Shown: piece after piece, positions 44,943 to 53,900 of the stretch
Numbering within the stretch: the stretch's first letter is position 1
Layout of the letters: the number at the start of each line of letters is the position of its first letter
Assembly: GCA_026129135.1 (NCBI GenBank)
Contig: JAHCIQ010000007.1
Coordinates: 202,389 to 266,388 of the forward strand
DNA from: Cyanobacteria bacterium TGS_CYA1
GTDB lineage: Bacteria; Cyanobacteriota; Vampirovibrionia; Obscuribacterales; Obscuribacteraceae
Direction: 5' to 3'
DNA: 64,000 nt
The notes under the pieces: model-generated
The model's input: the letters and a program-made list of their open reading frames with translations, nothing else
Databases searched by the model: none
Told to the model about the DNA's origin: nothing
Made by a program: the position numbers and the translations under genes

Positions 44943-45985
44943 TGAAAAAAATATTTGTATTGAGCATGGCACTGACTTTGTCTTGGGCACCTCTAATGGC
45001 GCAGACATCGAACGAATACAAACTCGCCATGGCATCTTTTCAGACCAAGAATTACAAAGAGGCTGCTGTATTCTTTTTGAAAGCGATGGCTTCAGAGCCC
45101 AAAAATCCTAAAGCCTACTACTACGCTGGCTACTGCTTATATATCAACGGCAGAAAAGAAGATGCTTTCAACACCTTCAAACTACTGGTCAACACCATGC
45201 CTAATACCAAGGAAGCTCTGCAAGCGAAAGCCTTCCTCAAACAAAACGACCGGAACTATTCTTACAGATTGCGCCAAACACCTGGTTCTTCCACGACTGG
45301 AATAGGAACAAGTACAAGTACGAAATCGGAAAAATCAACAAATAGCGCAGATTATTATGTAAGTAAACTGGTTGAGGTGCACAAACCTCGCGGAAAAGTT
45401 CCAGCAGTTTCAGCCACTTACGTAGCCGAAATCCAGCGACTCCTGATGGCTTTGCCACTCTCTGTTCTCAAAGAACTCTGCGATAACAAAGCGAAAGTAA
45501 GTCTTTATCCTTCGGTCGTAGAAAACGACTATCGCATGCAAAACACAAGACCACGTGGCTGGGACGAAGGAACAAGCTGGTCCGAAAGCAGCGCGTTTTG
45601 TCGCGGTACCGAAGTAGTTGTTTCGCAATATGTCATAAGCCGAAGCACTGGTGAATATGAAGACGCTTCTGACGAAGTCGGCGCGGTCAGACACGAAGTA
45701 GGACATGCTCTCGATCACTGCCGTGACATCACAGATGCAGAAGATTGGAAGCACGCTCACCGACTGGAAGCCGCTCGAGTTCCGGCCGAAATGCGCAAAA
45801 AGCTCGACTATTACATAAAACCAGAAAGTGGTGCTTCAGAAACGTGGGCAGAATTGTTCAACGAAAAATTTGGTGGTTACACAGACCGCGGGCGGGGAGA
45901 CATTTCCGCTCAGGTAAAAGCGCATTTTCCAAACTGCAACAAACTGATGGAAAAAAAATTGCGCGAGCTGGACCTGGAAAATTAA
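44942..45985 (+). CDS. Secreted TPR protein with HExxH zinc-peptidase domain
   Basis: The 347-residue protein begins with a signal peptide (MKKIFVLSMALTLSWAPLMA). Two tetratricopeptide units follow (residues 25-95), then a Ser/Thr-rich linker (about 115-135). The C-terminal domain holds RHEVGHALDH (His251, Glu252, His255) and a downstream Glu in SETWAELFNEKFGGY (about residue 300), the layout of a gluzincin-type metallopeptidase. This resembles the anthrax lethal-factor-like/Pro-Pro endopeptidase domain, but I am not certain. The coupling to GT4 genes suggests processing of a glycosylated surface protein. Confidence 0.75.
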   Translation: MKKIFVLSMALTLSWAPLMAQTSNEYKLAMASFQTKNYKEAAVFFLKAMASEPKNPKAYYYAGYCLYINGRKEDAFNTFKLLVNTMPNTKEALQAKAFLKQNDRNYSYRLRQTPGSSTTGIGTSTSTKSEKSTNSADYYVSKLVEVHKPRGKVPAVSATYVAEIQRLLMALPLSVLKELCDNKAKVSLYPSVVENDYRMQNTRPRGWDEGTSWSESSAFCRGTEVVVSQYVISRSTGEYEDASDEVGAVRHEVGHALDHCRDITDAEDWKHAHRLEAARVPAEMRKKLDYYIKPESGASETWAELFNEKFGGYTDRGRGDISAQVKAHFPNCNKLMEKKLRELDLEN

Positions 45986-46034
45986 CAACCATTTTCTTCA
46001 CCTTCAGTTGTCAGCAAGTAAATAGTCAAATTGA

Positions 46035-46065
46035 AAAAAGGGAGCAAACTAGCCGCTCCCTTTTT
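46035..46065 (+). terminator. Strong intrinsic terminator after the GT4/peptidase operon
   Basis: Arms aaaaagggagc and gctcccttttt (11 bp) around a nine-base loop, 50 bases past the peptidase stop. The right arm supplies the U run. Confidence 0.9.
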
Positions 46066-46807
46066 GTCTCTTTGGATGATTTGAAAGAGCTGTTAACTAT
46101 CTTGAACAAATTAAATTGTTTAAGTGGAGAGTTGGAGCCTATTCCATATCTTCTCGTGGAAACCAAAAACGCTCGATGACATTTCTAAGTTTGCTCTTTT
46201 GACTCTGATAAGAATCTGGCATCATCTACGGTGCTTTGAAATTGAGCACAAGAATCTTCTTGAAATACTTGTCAACAGGCGAATTCGAGAATTGTTCGTG
46301 ATTTTGACTTCCTTATAAGTAAAGTCATATTAGGACATATTTCCAAATGTGACTTTACCAGCAAGATGTTTCACTGATACCACGCGTAGTGTGCGCAAAT
46401 TAAACTCTGATTAATGTGGATCGGGCATAGAAGAGCTGTAAGTCTTTTATTTGCAAGAGTTTTAAGCCGAATTGCACTTACGCAAATTCGCCACCGCCTA
46501 GCGCAGTTAGCACAACTTCTGAGTGGAACGCATCAACTATTCGTATACGTAGTTAGTGAACTGGGCGTGAACAGTGGGTTTACGCAGTTGAAAGATAAAC
46601 GAAAGATTAAAGGCTTTATGAGCGCGAAATAAGAGAAAAGGGTTGAGGGGTTTCTATAGGGTCAAGACGCTAATCAAATAACCTTTATTTAGGAACCCCG
46701 CCAACACTACTAGCATAGACCCAACCCCCGATTGCGTCCAGTTCTAAAAGCCAAATTTTTGGCTTGGATTGGCACGATTCGTTGAGTATAAAGGAATAGC
46801 GGGTTTT
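46066..46807. other. Non-coding spacer before the muramidase/RHS cassette
   Basis: No open frame here looks like a gene, and no tRNA or rRNA is seen. It contains an inverted repeat (46320-46357: taaagtcatatt ... aatgtgacttta, one mismatch, 14-base loop) and a small hairpin around 46747-46766 (aagccaaa/tttggctt). It may hold the promoter of the following cassette, but I cannot name a -35/-10 pair with confidence. Confidence 0.4.
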
Positions 46808-46843
46808 CAACTGCTAGCGCAAGCTAGCGGTTGTTTAGTTTTT
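46808..46843 (+). terminator. Strong GNRA-loop hairpin ahead of the cassette
   Basis: An 11-bp stem (caactgctagc / gctagcggttg, one T-G pair) with a GCAA tetraloop is followed by TTTAGTTTTT. It lies 46 bases before the next ATG, so it may act as a leader attenuator or as a boundary terminator rather than the end of a gene. Confidence 0.7.
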
Positions 46844-46889
46844 AGAAAGACAACTCAAACCCTAAGTGAATAGAAAACGGAGACCAAAG

Positions 46890-47048
46890 ATGAGCGACAA
46901 ACTGAAGATTATGCAAGAGCGTCTGGACGGCAAGGAGCCCAACTGTGACGAGACGAAAGTCGAATTGGGACAGCCTCCTGCTGATTCTGAGCCGACTATC
47001 TTCAAAGAAGTGCTTGTGACCTTGCTGCCAATCGCTAGCGCTAGCTGA
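46890..47048 (+). CDS. Small acidic protein (52 aa) opening the muramidase/RHS cassette
   Basis: The ATG at 46890 (MSDKLKIMQERLDG) has GGAG about eight bases upstream; an in-frame start at 46866 has no site. The product has a helical, charged N-terminal half and ends in a hydrophobic stretch (FKEVLVTLLPIASAS). No family is known to me. It lies between two hairpin structures and upstream of the muramidase gene; it may be a leader peptide or a short regulatory protein. Given its size it is a moderate-confidence call. Confidence 0.5.
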   Translation: MSDKLKIMQERLDGKEPNCDETKVELGQPPADSEPTIFKEVLVTLLPIASAS

Positions 47049-47072
47049 CGAGAGTTTGCGCTAACTTGTGCA

Positions 47073-47169
47073 TCTTGAGAAGCGCTAACCATGCGCTTCT
47101 CACAGATCTTAATAAGATGTAGAGGAAAATCAAATCGAGATCTCTCATCTGATCTCGATCTGTTTTTTC
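47073..47169 (+). terminator. Two hairpins between the small gene and the muramidase
   Basis: The first has arms gagaagcgc and gcgcttctc near 47077-47101. The second (47134-47159) has arms atcgagatc and gatctcgat and is followed by a six-T run, a good intrinsic terminator. The muramidase gene therefore either has its own promoter or relies on read-through. Confidence 0.75.
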
Positions 47170-47246
47170 TCTATAGGGCGGACAGTCGTTGACTGGTCCG
47201 ATTTTCACTCTAAGTTCGAAATCAAAAAATTGAAAGAAAATTCTTT

Positions 47247-47918
47247 ATGTCAAAGAAAAAGAAAGTTGCAGACACGCGACTGTTCGGCCTGGACATTAGT
47301 CACCATCAAGATGTAGTGGACTGGTCGAAAGTAGCTGCAGCAGGCGTTAAATACGCGTTTTTAAAAGCGAGTGAAGGCTCGTCTTATAAGGACAGTCGAT
47401 ACAAATTCAACCGTGAAAATTGCGCGGCAAATGGCATCCCTTGTGGGGCCTACCATTTTTTTCGTCCACAAGTTAGGGACCAGGTTAAGCAAATTTCGAC
47501 TTTTGTTTCGATGGTCGGTGCAATGAAGGTCGGCGAGTTGCCGCCTGTGCTCGACCTCGAAGTGCCTGAGTCTTGGCGCAATCTTTCGCTCAATCAACGA
47601 GTGAAAATAACCCGGCAGTGGCTCGATGGAGTTGAGAGCGCACTTGGCGTCAAGCCGATTGTGTATCTTAGCTCAAGCTTTGCAGGCGACATTTTGGGAA
47701 GTCAGCAGTGGCTTCAAGAATATGTCTTGTGGCTCGCCCATTACACCAAGGCGGCCAATCCCAGAACTCCTGAGCCCTGGAAGTCTAGCTCAGGCTGGAC
47801 GTTCTGGCAGTACTCAGAGACTGGTCGAGTTGATGGGATTAAAGACAATTTCGTCGATCTCAATCGGTTCAATGGAGATGCTTCCGATCTCAAGAAACTT
47901 CTCTGGAAGTCGGAGTAA
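47247..47918 (+). CDS. GH25 muramidase (endolysin-like)
   Basis: The 223-residue protein is a single GH25 domain: FGLDISHHQDVVDWSKV, YAFLKASEGSSYKDSRY, GIPCGAYHFFRPQ, PPVLDLEVPESW (catalytic Asp-x-Glu) and GWTFWQYSETGRVDGI. It cleaves the glycan strand of peptidoglycan between MurNAc and GlcNAc. There is no signal peptide, as in phage endolysins that need a holin. The next gene, five bases downstream, encodes a four-helix membrane protein. It is the enzymatic half of a proposed lysis/export pair. Confidence 0.92.
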   Translation: MSKKKKVADTRLFGLDISHHQDVVDWSKVAAAGVKYAFLKASEGSSYKDSRYKFNRENCAANGIPCGAYHFFRPQVRDQVKQISTFVSMVGAMKVGELPPVLDLEVPESWRNLSLNQRVKITRQWLDGVESALGVKPIVYLSSSFAGDILGSQQWLQEYVLWLAHYTKAANPRTPEPWKSSSGWTFWQYSETGRVDGIKDNFVDLNRFNGDASDLKKLLWKSE

Positions 47919-47923
47919 CAGTC

Positions 47924-48382
47924 ATGGATGATAAAGCTCCTAAGAATCCGCTTGAAGATCCGCCGCCGCCCGCTCCAACTCCATCTAATCCGGCGGAACA
48001 GTATCTAGCGAAAATCATTCGGTACGTGCCAGGCAGCATTATTGCAGGCTATACCAGCATGTTTGGCTTAGTTACGCAGGCAGGGCCATATCAGCTCTAT
48101 TTATCATGGGCTATATTTGGTTTCTGTCTTTTGCTTGCACCACTCTATGTGATGTTTGTTCCGGATTCAATTCCGAACAACAAAGATTGCTCAAAGCGGT
48201 TTCACGTGGTGGCAAGCTTCTTGTCCTTTGCGGTATGGGCTTTCGCCTTGGGCGGGCCTTTCGCAAGTTTAAGCTGGTATTCCAGCGTCTATGGCTCTCT
48301 TGCCCTTATAGCGGCGACTCTTCTGATGCCGCTGCTGGAGAAGGTTTTGATGCTCATCAACTTTTTCAAATCTGAACACTAA
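47924..48382 (+). CDS. Four-helix holin-like membrane protein
   Basis: The ATG has GGAG eight bases upstream, five bases after the muramidase stop. A Pro-rich cytoplasmic start (NPLEDPPPPAPTPSNP) precedes four hydrophobic segments at about residues 38-53, 58-80, 93-114 and 120-147. The size of 152 residues and position next to an endolysin without signal peptide fit a holin or holin-like pore, but no named holin family is recognised and the assignment is by context. The membrane protein could instead be an immunity or anchor protein. Confidence 0.6.
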   Translation: MDDKAPKNPLEDPPPPAPTPSNPAEQYLAKIIRYVPGSIIAGYTSMFGLVTQAGPYQLYLSWAIFGFCLLLAPLYVMFVPDSIPNNKDCSKRFHVVASFLSFAVWAFALGGPFASLSWYSSVYGSLALIAATLLMPLLEKVLMLINFFKSEH

Positions 48383-48438
48383 ACATACCCGACGTCCTCA
48401 GAGACGTCTCAAACAATTTACGAAAAGGAAAATTCCTA

Positions 48439-50589
48439 ATGGCTACAAAATACGTAGACCTTAACAACGGCAGCGACGCAAACAACGGCTCAAGCTTCGC
48501 TTTGCGCAAAAAGACACTTTCATCGGCTGTGGCGGTTGCTGCAGCAGGTGACACCATTCGTGTCATGGGCAAGCCAAGCTCGAGCAGCGGTACGGCAACC
48601 TGGACGAACAATTCGTCTCTGGTGACTCTCTCGGCGGCTATCGGTCAGCTTCTCTATGCTGACGGCGCCTGGACTGCTGCGACCAATATCACTTGCACCG
48701 CAAACACCACTTCGCCTACTCCCAAGCAGGGCTCGAACTCTGCCAAGATGGCGGCGAACGGCACGTTTACTACAGGCAAGGTTGCCCACTTCCCGACCGG
48801 CGCTGCTCTCAACTTGAGCGGCTTCCAGCAGGTCACTTTCTGGATTCAGTGCTCGACCACGCTTGCCTCCGGCGCTCTGAGCCTCAATTTGTGCTCCGAC
48901 ACCACCGGCAACACCATCGTCGATACGCTTACTTTGAACGTGGCTCTGGGAGCCAATAAGTGGACGGCGGTCACCATCAACAAGGGCTCTGCTCTTGGCG
49001 CCTCGATTCAGTCTGTCCGGCTCACCGCAAACACCGCAATTACGTCGAAGAATATTCTCATCGACAACGTGGTGGCTTGCAAGTCGACAGCTTCTGCCGA
49101 CCAGCTTACGCTCAACACGCTCATCTCGCCGGACAACGTTACCTGGTATCCGGTCCAGAGCATCAACGGCACTTCGGTTTATATCGACGCCCAGCAGGCT
49201 ACGGCGGCTACAGCAGCCAAAGGCTATCAGGGTGCGACCGGCTCAAGCACCTTCTACATGTTGCAGCCGACTCAGGTGTCTATCAACACAGCAAGCAGCA
49301 GCTATGCCCAGGTCTTCTCTGGCAACGGTTCTGCCGGCAGTCCCATCACCATTTCTGGTGGCTGGGATACGACAGCAATGACCACCCAGGACGGCTGGAC
49401 GACCATCGACATGATGGACTGGACCGCATCGGGCTTGAACCTGAGCGGTACTACCGGTTACATCACGGTCGACAAGTTCAACTTCGCCCGCTGTGCCTTC
49501 CCGCTTGGGTTGGTCGCAAACTCTAAGGGCTATGTCTACTCAAACAGCTCATGCGCCGGCACCGGTTCTTTCTCGAACATGCCGACTCACGGCGTCACAA
49601 TCACGAGCGTCAACTTCTTGAACTGCTCGGGAGCGACAGCCATCCTCAATATCCCGCAGTCCACCAACTACAACACCGACCAGGTGAACTGGAACATTTC
49701 AAGCACCAAGGTCTGGGGTGCGTCAGTTGGTGGCATCCAGGTGCCGTCATTCATCGGCTCGCCTGCAATCACCATTTCGGGCTGCGATTGCTCCGGCAAC
49801 AGCGGCAACGGTTTCAACGTCTCGTCTATCTGCGACTTCCGCAACAACACCGCCAAGCTGAACACGAGTCCTGGATTCTACTTCCAGAACATGATCGGCC
49901 TTGTCGGCTATAGCTTGGTCGCGCAGAATAACACGACGGCAGAAGTCCAGCTCAATAACGCTGATGTCGAGATCTATACTCTCGATACGAACTTTGCCTC
50001 CGCCAACCCGCAGATTAACGTCCTTTCGGGCGCTGTCGGCAAGGCTGTGGTCTACAACTGGACGCAGTATACGGGTGGAAGCCCGGCCGCCAAGCTTACA
50101 AGCTTGGGCGACCCTGCTACCGGCGAAACGGCAGGCAACCTGGTCGCTTCCCACAAAGAAGGCGGCAATGTTGCCAACAATACCATTTATACCGACTACG
50201 GCAATGTCACCACTACTGGTGTCGTCGGTCAGTCGGGCTCTGGCATCGGCTGGAAGCTCTCGCCTAACGTCAACGCATTTGCCTCGTCGCCGCTGCGCCT
50301 CAACATCGGCAAAGTGGCATGTCCGGCGAACGTGCAGACGACTGTGACTTATTACGCCAAGTTCTCGGCTGCCGGTCCCACTGGTCAGCTCAAAGTCTTC
50401 GGCGGCAGATACGCTGGTGTCGGCTCCGCTGGCACTGATGTAAGCGTCTCAGTCTCAGGCACTTCCTGGACTCAGTACAGCCTTTCGTTCACACCTACCG
50501 AAACATGCGTCGTCGACGTTTTTGCAGAAGTCTGGGGCTCGTCTGCGCAGAACATGCAGATCTCCGGGCCGGTCACGGTTGTTCAGTAA
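48439..50589 (+). CDS. Parallel beta-helix/adhesin-like protein without signal peptide
   Basis: The ATG has AAGGA upstream. The 716-residue protein begins with YVDLNNGSDANNGSS, the opening motif of pectate-lyase-like right-handed beta helices found in tail spikes and surface proteins. It continues in short Asn/Ser/Thr/Gly-rich turns (NISSTKVWGASVGGIQVPSF, ISGCDCSGNSGNGFNVSS). The last 150 residues look like a carbohydrate-binding jelly roll (GWKLSPNVNAFASSPLRLNIG to VDVFAEVWGSS). GC is clearly higher than in flanking genes (about 57% by eye), with C-ending codons. Absence of a signal peptide matches the muramidase and RHS genes. Probable surface-binding or delivery component. Confidence 0.72.
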   Translation: MATKYVDLNNGSDANNGSSFALRKKTLSSAVAVAAAGDTIRVMGKPSSSSGTATWTNNSSLVTLSAAIGQLLYADGAWTAATNITCTANTTSPTPKQGSNSAKMAANGTFTTGKVAHFPTGAALNLSGFQQVTFWIQCSTTLASGALSLNLCSDTTGNTIVDTLTLNVALGANKWTAVTINKGSALGASIQSVRLTANTAITSKNILIDNVVACKSTASADQLTLNTLISPDNVTWYPVQSINGTSVYIDAQQATAATAAKGYQGATGSSTFYMLQPTQVSINTASSSYAQVFSGNGSAGSPITISGGWDTTAMTTQDGWTTIDMMDWTASGLNLSGTTGYITVDKFNFARCAFPLGLVANSKGYVYSNSSCAGTGSFSNMPTHGVTITSVNFLNCSGATAILNIPQSTNYNTDQVNWNISSTKVWGASVGGIQVPSFIGSPAITISGCDCSGNSGNGFNVSSICDFRNNTAKLNTSPGFYFQNMIGLVGYSLVAQNNTTAEVQLNNADVEIYTLDTNFASANPQINVLSGAVGKAVVYNWTQYTGGSPAAKLTSLGDPATGETAGNLVASHKEGGNVANNTIYTDYGNVTTTGVVGQSGSGIGWKLSPNVNAFASSPLRLNIGKVACPANVQTTVTYYAKFSAAGPTGQLKVFGGRYAGVGSAGTDVSVSVSGTSWTQYSLSFTPTETCVVDVFAEVWGSSAQNMQISGPVTVVQ

Positions 50590-50624
50590 TTTCAATCTAA
50601 CTCAAACTTAAAAGGATAACCAAA

Positions 50625-50891
50625 ATGGACGCAGGACTCAGTCTTGATCTCCCATACAAAGCCGGACCCTTCATTTGGGGCTCGGTCCAGGACGCAAGTG
50701 GCATGCAGCTTGTCTATCAGGCGGCGCCATTCTTCATCACCAATCAGCCTCTGGGCGCGGAGTATGCATACGATGTGCGTGGTCGTTTGACGAACATCAA
50801 GTTCACGAACGGCACCACAATTGTGTATGCATATGACAAACTCGGCAACAGAACCTCGGTCACAACGACCTGCGGTCCTGGCGGCTGCTGA
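50625..50891 (+). CDS. 88-aa protein with a single YD (RHS-type) repeat
   Basis: An AAGGA ribosome site precedes the ATG. The second half reads GAEYAYDVRGRLTNIKFTNGTTIVYAYDKLGNRTSVTTT, a typical RHS/YD repeat, and the protein ends CGPGGC. The first half (DLPYKAGPFIWGSVQDAS) is not recognised. It stands between the beta-helix and the giant RHS gene with its own ribosome site, so it is not simply a broken start of the RHS gene. It may plug or cap the RHS shell, or be a remnant. Confidence 0.7.
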   Translation: MDAGLSLDLPYKAGPFIWGSVQDASGMQLVYQAAPFFITNQPLGAEYAYDVRGRLTNIKFTNGTTIVYAYDKLGNRTSVTTTCGPGGC

Positions 50892-50930
50892 TTCAACCCT
50901 AACGAAAATAGAAATCGAAAGGAAGTAAAA

Positions 50931-53900
50931 ATGACTACTACCAAAAAACCGAAGCCAGATTCCCCTAAAGTTCAGCAACCCGGATTTGTCTTCACTCCAA
51001 AACAAACTCCGGTTGCTCCAGCTACCGGGCGTTCGAGAATCGAAACTCGTCCACTTCCGGACCGGGTCATCGACGTCTCAAAGCTTCCCAAGGCTCTTCA
51101 AAATCAAAACGAAGATGCGGTTCAGAGCTTCGCCCCGGGATTTGCATCTGGCACCGTTGCTGGTGCAGCAAATATCACCGAGCTTGCACGCGCTCTCAAG
51201 AGCGATGTGGATCTGATCTGGCAATTCATGCACGATCAGGTTGAATTTTTGCCCACATACGGTTCGCAGAAAGGCGCGCTCGGCTGTCTTATCGACGGCA
51301 TGGGCAACTCTTTCGACCTCTCTGATCTGATGATCCAGCTTCTCACTACTGCTGGATATACTGCAAGCTTTCAGTCGGGTGAAATCGAGCTAAATCAGGC
51401 AGATGTTTCAGCCTGGCTTGGTACCGACCCCACGGATATCTTTGCTGCAAGCAACAAGCTTGCAGAGGGTGGCATCGCAAACACCGTGTACTGGACAGGC
51501 AGCGAGTACAAGATTTACTTGTCGCACTGCTGGGTGAAGTGCACCATTTCTGGTACTGCATATCATTTCGACCCAGCAATGAAGTCTTACACCGATATCG
51601 CTGGTATCAACCTTGCTACGGCGATGAGCTACCCCGGTACCTCTAGCTTCATGAGTGACGCTACCTCTGGTGCCACGGTGACGTCGGACTATGTCCAGAA
51701 CATCAACCGTGCGAACATCCGAAGCAACTTGGACACGCTCACTAGCAACTTCGTGAGTTACCTGCAGGCAAATAATTTGACGTCGACTACCGAAGACATC
51801 ATCGGCGGTAGGCGCATTGTGGCAGCAAGCACGACGCCTCTACGTCAGACTTCGCTTCCCTATCTGCGTCCAATGACGACGCCGACGACTTGGGCTTCTA
51901 TCCCCAACGCGTACAAATCCACGCTTAACGTGACTTATGACACCATTGACGAGACTTTCTACTCTGCCGATATTCATGGCAAACGTTTGACCCTCTTCTT
52001 CAACGGCAGTCATCAGGCTGAATTGCGCCTCGATGGCTCGCTCATTGCGACCAGTTCTGCTCAAACGCCTGGTTCTTGGAACTCTGTATGGCTTGAAGCA
52101 GTTCACCCTTATCCGACTACGTTTGCAGATGAAGGCCACTGGCAGACCGTCTTTGAAGGAAGCTACGTACTTATTTGCCAAGCGTGGGGAAATGCAAGCC
52201 CGCGCATGACTGAGATTCATCGTGTCAAACAAAAGGAAGCCGAAATGGCTGGTGGCTCGTCCACTAGCGAAGGCGTCCTTGGCGAGTCGTTGTCGGTGTT
52301 CTGGCACCAATGGAACGCGACAAACTCGTGGATGGCGGATGTGTTCAACCGCATGACCACTTGCACTACCGTTTATCACCACCAGACTGGACTCGTGTAC
52401 CACATGGGTTCACCATTCATGGACCTGGGTGGTATCGTCGGCTCATCGTCGGCGCTCGATAACGACTGGAACAACGTCGATACCAACGACACCTCTCTTG
52501 CCAAAGGCGGCATTGCCTTCGAAGCAGGAGCAGTTGAACTCGACACCGGTTCTACCGGCATCAGCGCTACTACAATGCTCGACAAAGCAATGCAAGCTGG
52601 TCTGAAGATTTATGACGCAAGCTCTAGCAACTGGCTTGGCTCTGTTGAGCCAGCTTTGACTAACTATTCTTCTGGTGACAAAACCAATATCGAAAACTGG
52701 TGGATCAATGCAGGTTGGCGAGTTGCACTGCCGGAAGATGGTGCACAGACAATTAACGCTTTCACGGGTTTTGGCTATGATGCAATCAGCCCATTCTACG
52801 GAGCTATCGGCTTGTACGGCGGGTCTTTGAAAGGCTCCGGATCTTCCAACTTTTTTTCGGTCTCAGATTTTAATAACAGTACCGTGGTTCAAGGAACGTC
52901 GGCGGGCTACTACGGACTATGGACCGCAGAAGAGCAGAGGGACTATATTGCAGGTTCTAGCTACTCAAATGTGTTAGGCGCTGTTGGTGACATATCATCT
53001 GGTTACCAGGGGCCTACATCTGGTCTTGGCTCTAATGTTTCTGCTGATCCGGTAGTGCTCATAAACGGGAACTTCGTGTATGACCACGTCGATTTGACTT
53101 TGGGCAGCATGGGCTTTCCGTATGGTCTCTCATTCCAGCGTTTCTATAACTCGGCTGGAAAGCTCGTTGATTCGGTGCTTGGACGTGGTTGGACTCACAA
53201 CCACAAAATGACGGCGAAGAAAAACTCTGACCCGCTCGATGCGATGGGAATGTACAATCCTATCCGCGGAGCTGCAGGTCTGGTACAGATGTTCGTCACG
53301 GTTGATCTCTACAGAGATCTGACCAAGCCGCTTGATAAATGGGTTACAGTGTCTTGCGCAAATCGCTGGATGCTCGACAAATTTATCGACAACACAATGA
53401 CTGTTACGATGGCTGACGGCTCTCAGACTTTCATCAAACAGCCGAGTGGCACTTATCTGCCGCCGGTCGCAAGCAACAACTCGCTCACCGACCTTGGTGG
53501 TGGACTCTTTCGTTTGACCACTGCGCGAGGAGTGCAATACAACTTCAACTCTTCGGGCGATATCTCGACCATTGTCTTTCCAGAAGGGATGACCGTGACT
53601 TACACATATTCCTCGGGAAAGCTCTCGACCGTCACAAACGGCTTGGGACGGACCTTGACGCTGAACTATACCGGAAACGATCTTACTTCTGTGTCGGACG
53701 GCACCGGGCGTAGTGTCAGCTTCACTATCGACGCCAATCGCAATCTGACTACTGCAACTGACCCGGCGTCAAAATCGACCACTTATTCCTATGTTTCTGG
53801 TAAGCCAGGAATGATGGAAAGTATCTTCAAACCTGCAAACCCGAGCAATGCCATCGTCACAAACGTGTACGATGCCTTGAACCGGGTCAAACAGCAGACT

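Noticed and set aside
45745..46179. 144-aa plus-strand frame overlapping the end of the TPR-peptidase gene
   Set aside because: It runs through the terminator hairpin and has Arg/Lys-rich antisense-like composition.
46414..46632. 72-aa frame in the spacer before the cassette
   Set aside because: No ribosome site, and composition unlike the surrounding proteins.
48960..49913. Long alternative plus-strand frames inside the beta-helix gene
   Set aside because: High GC lowers stop frequency; the 716-aa frame has the ribosome site and the repeat pattern.
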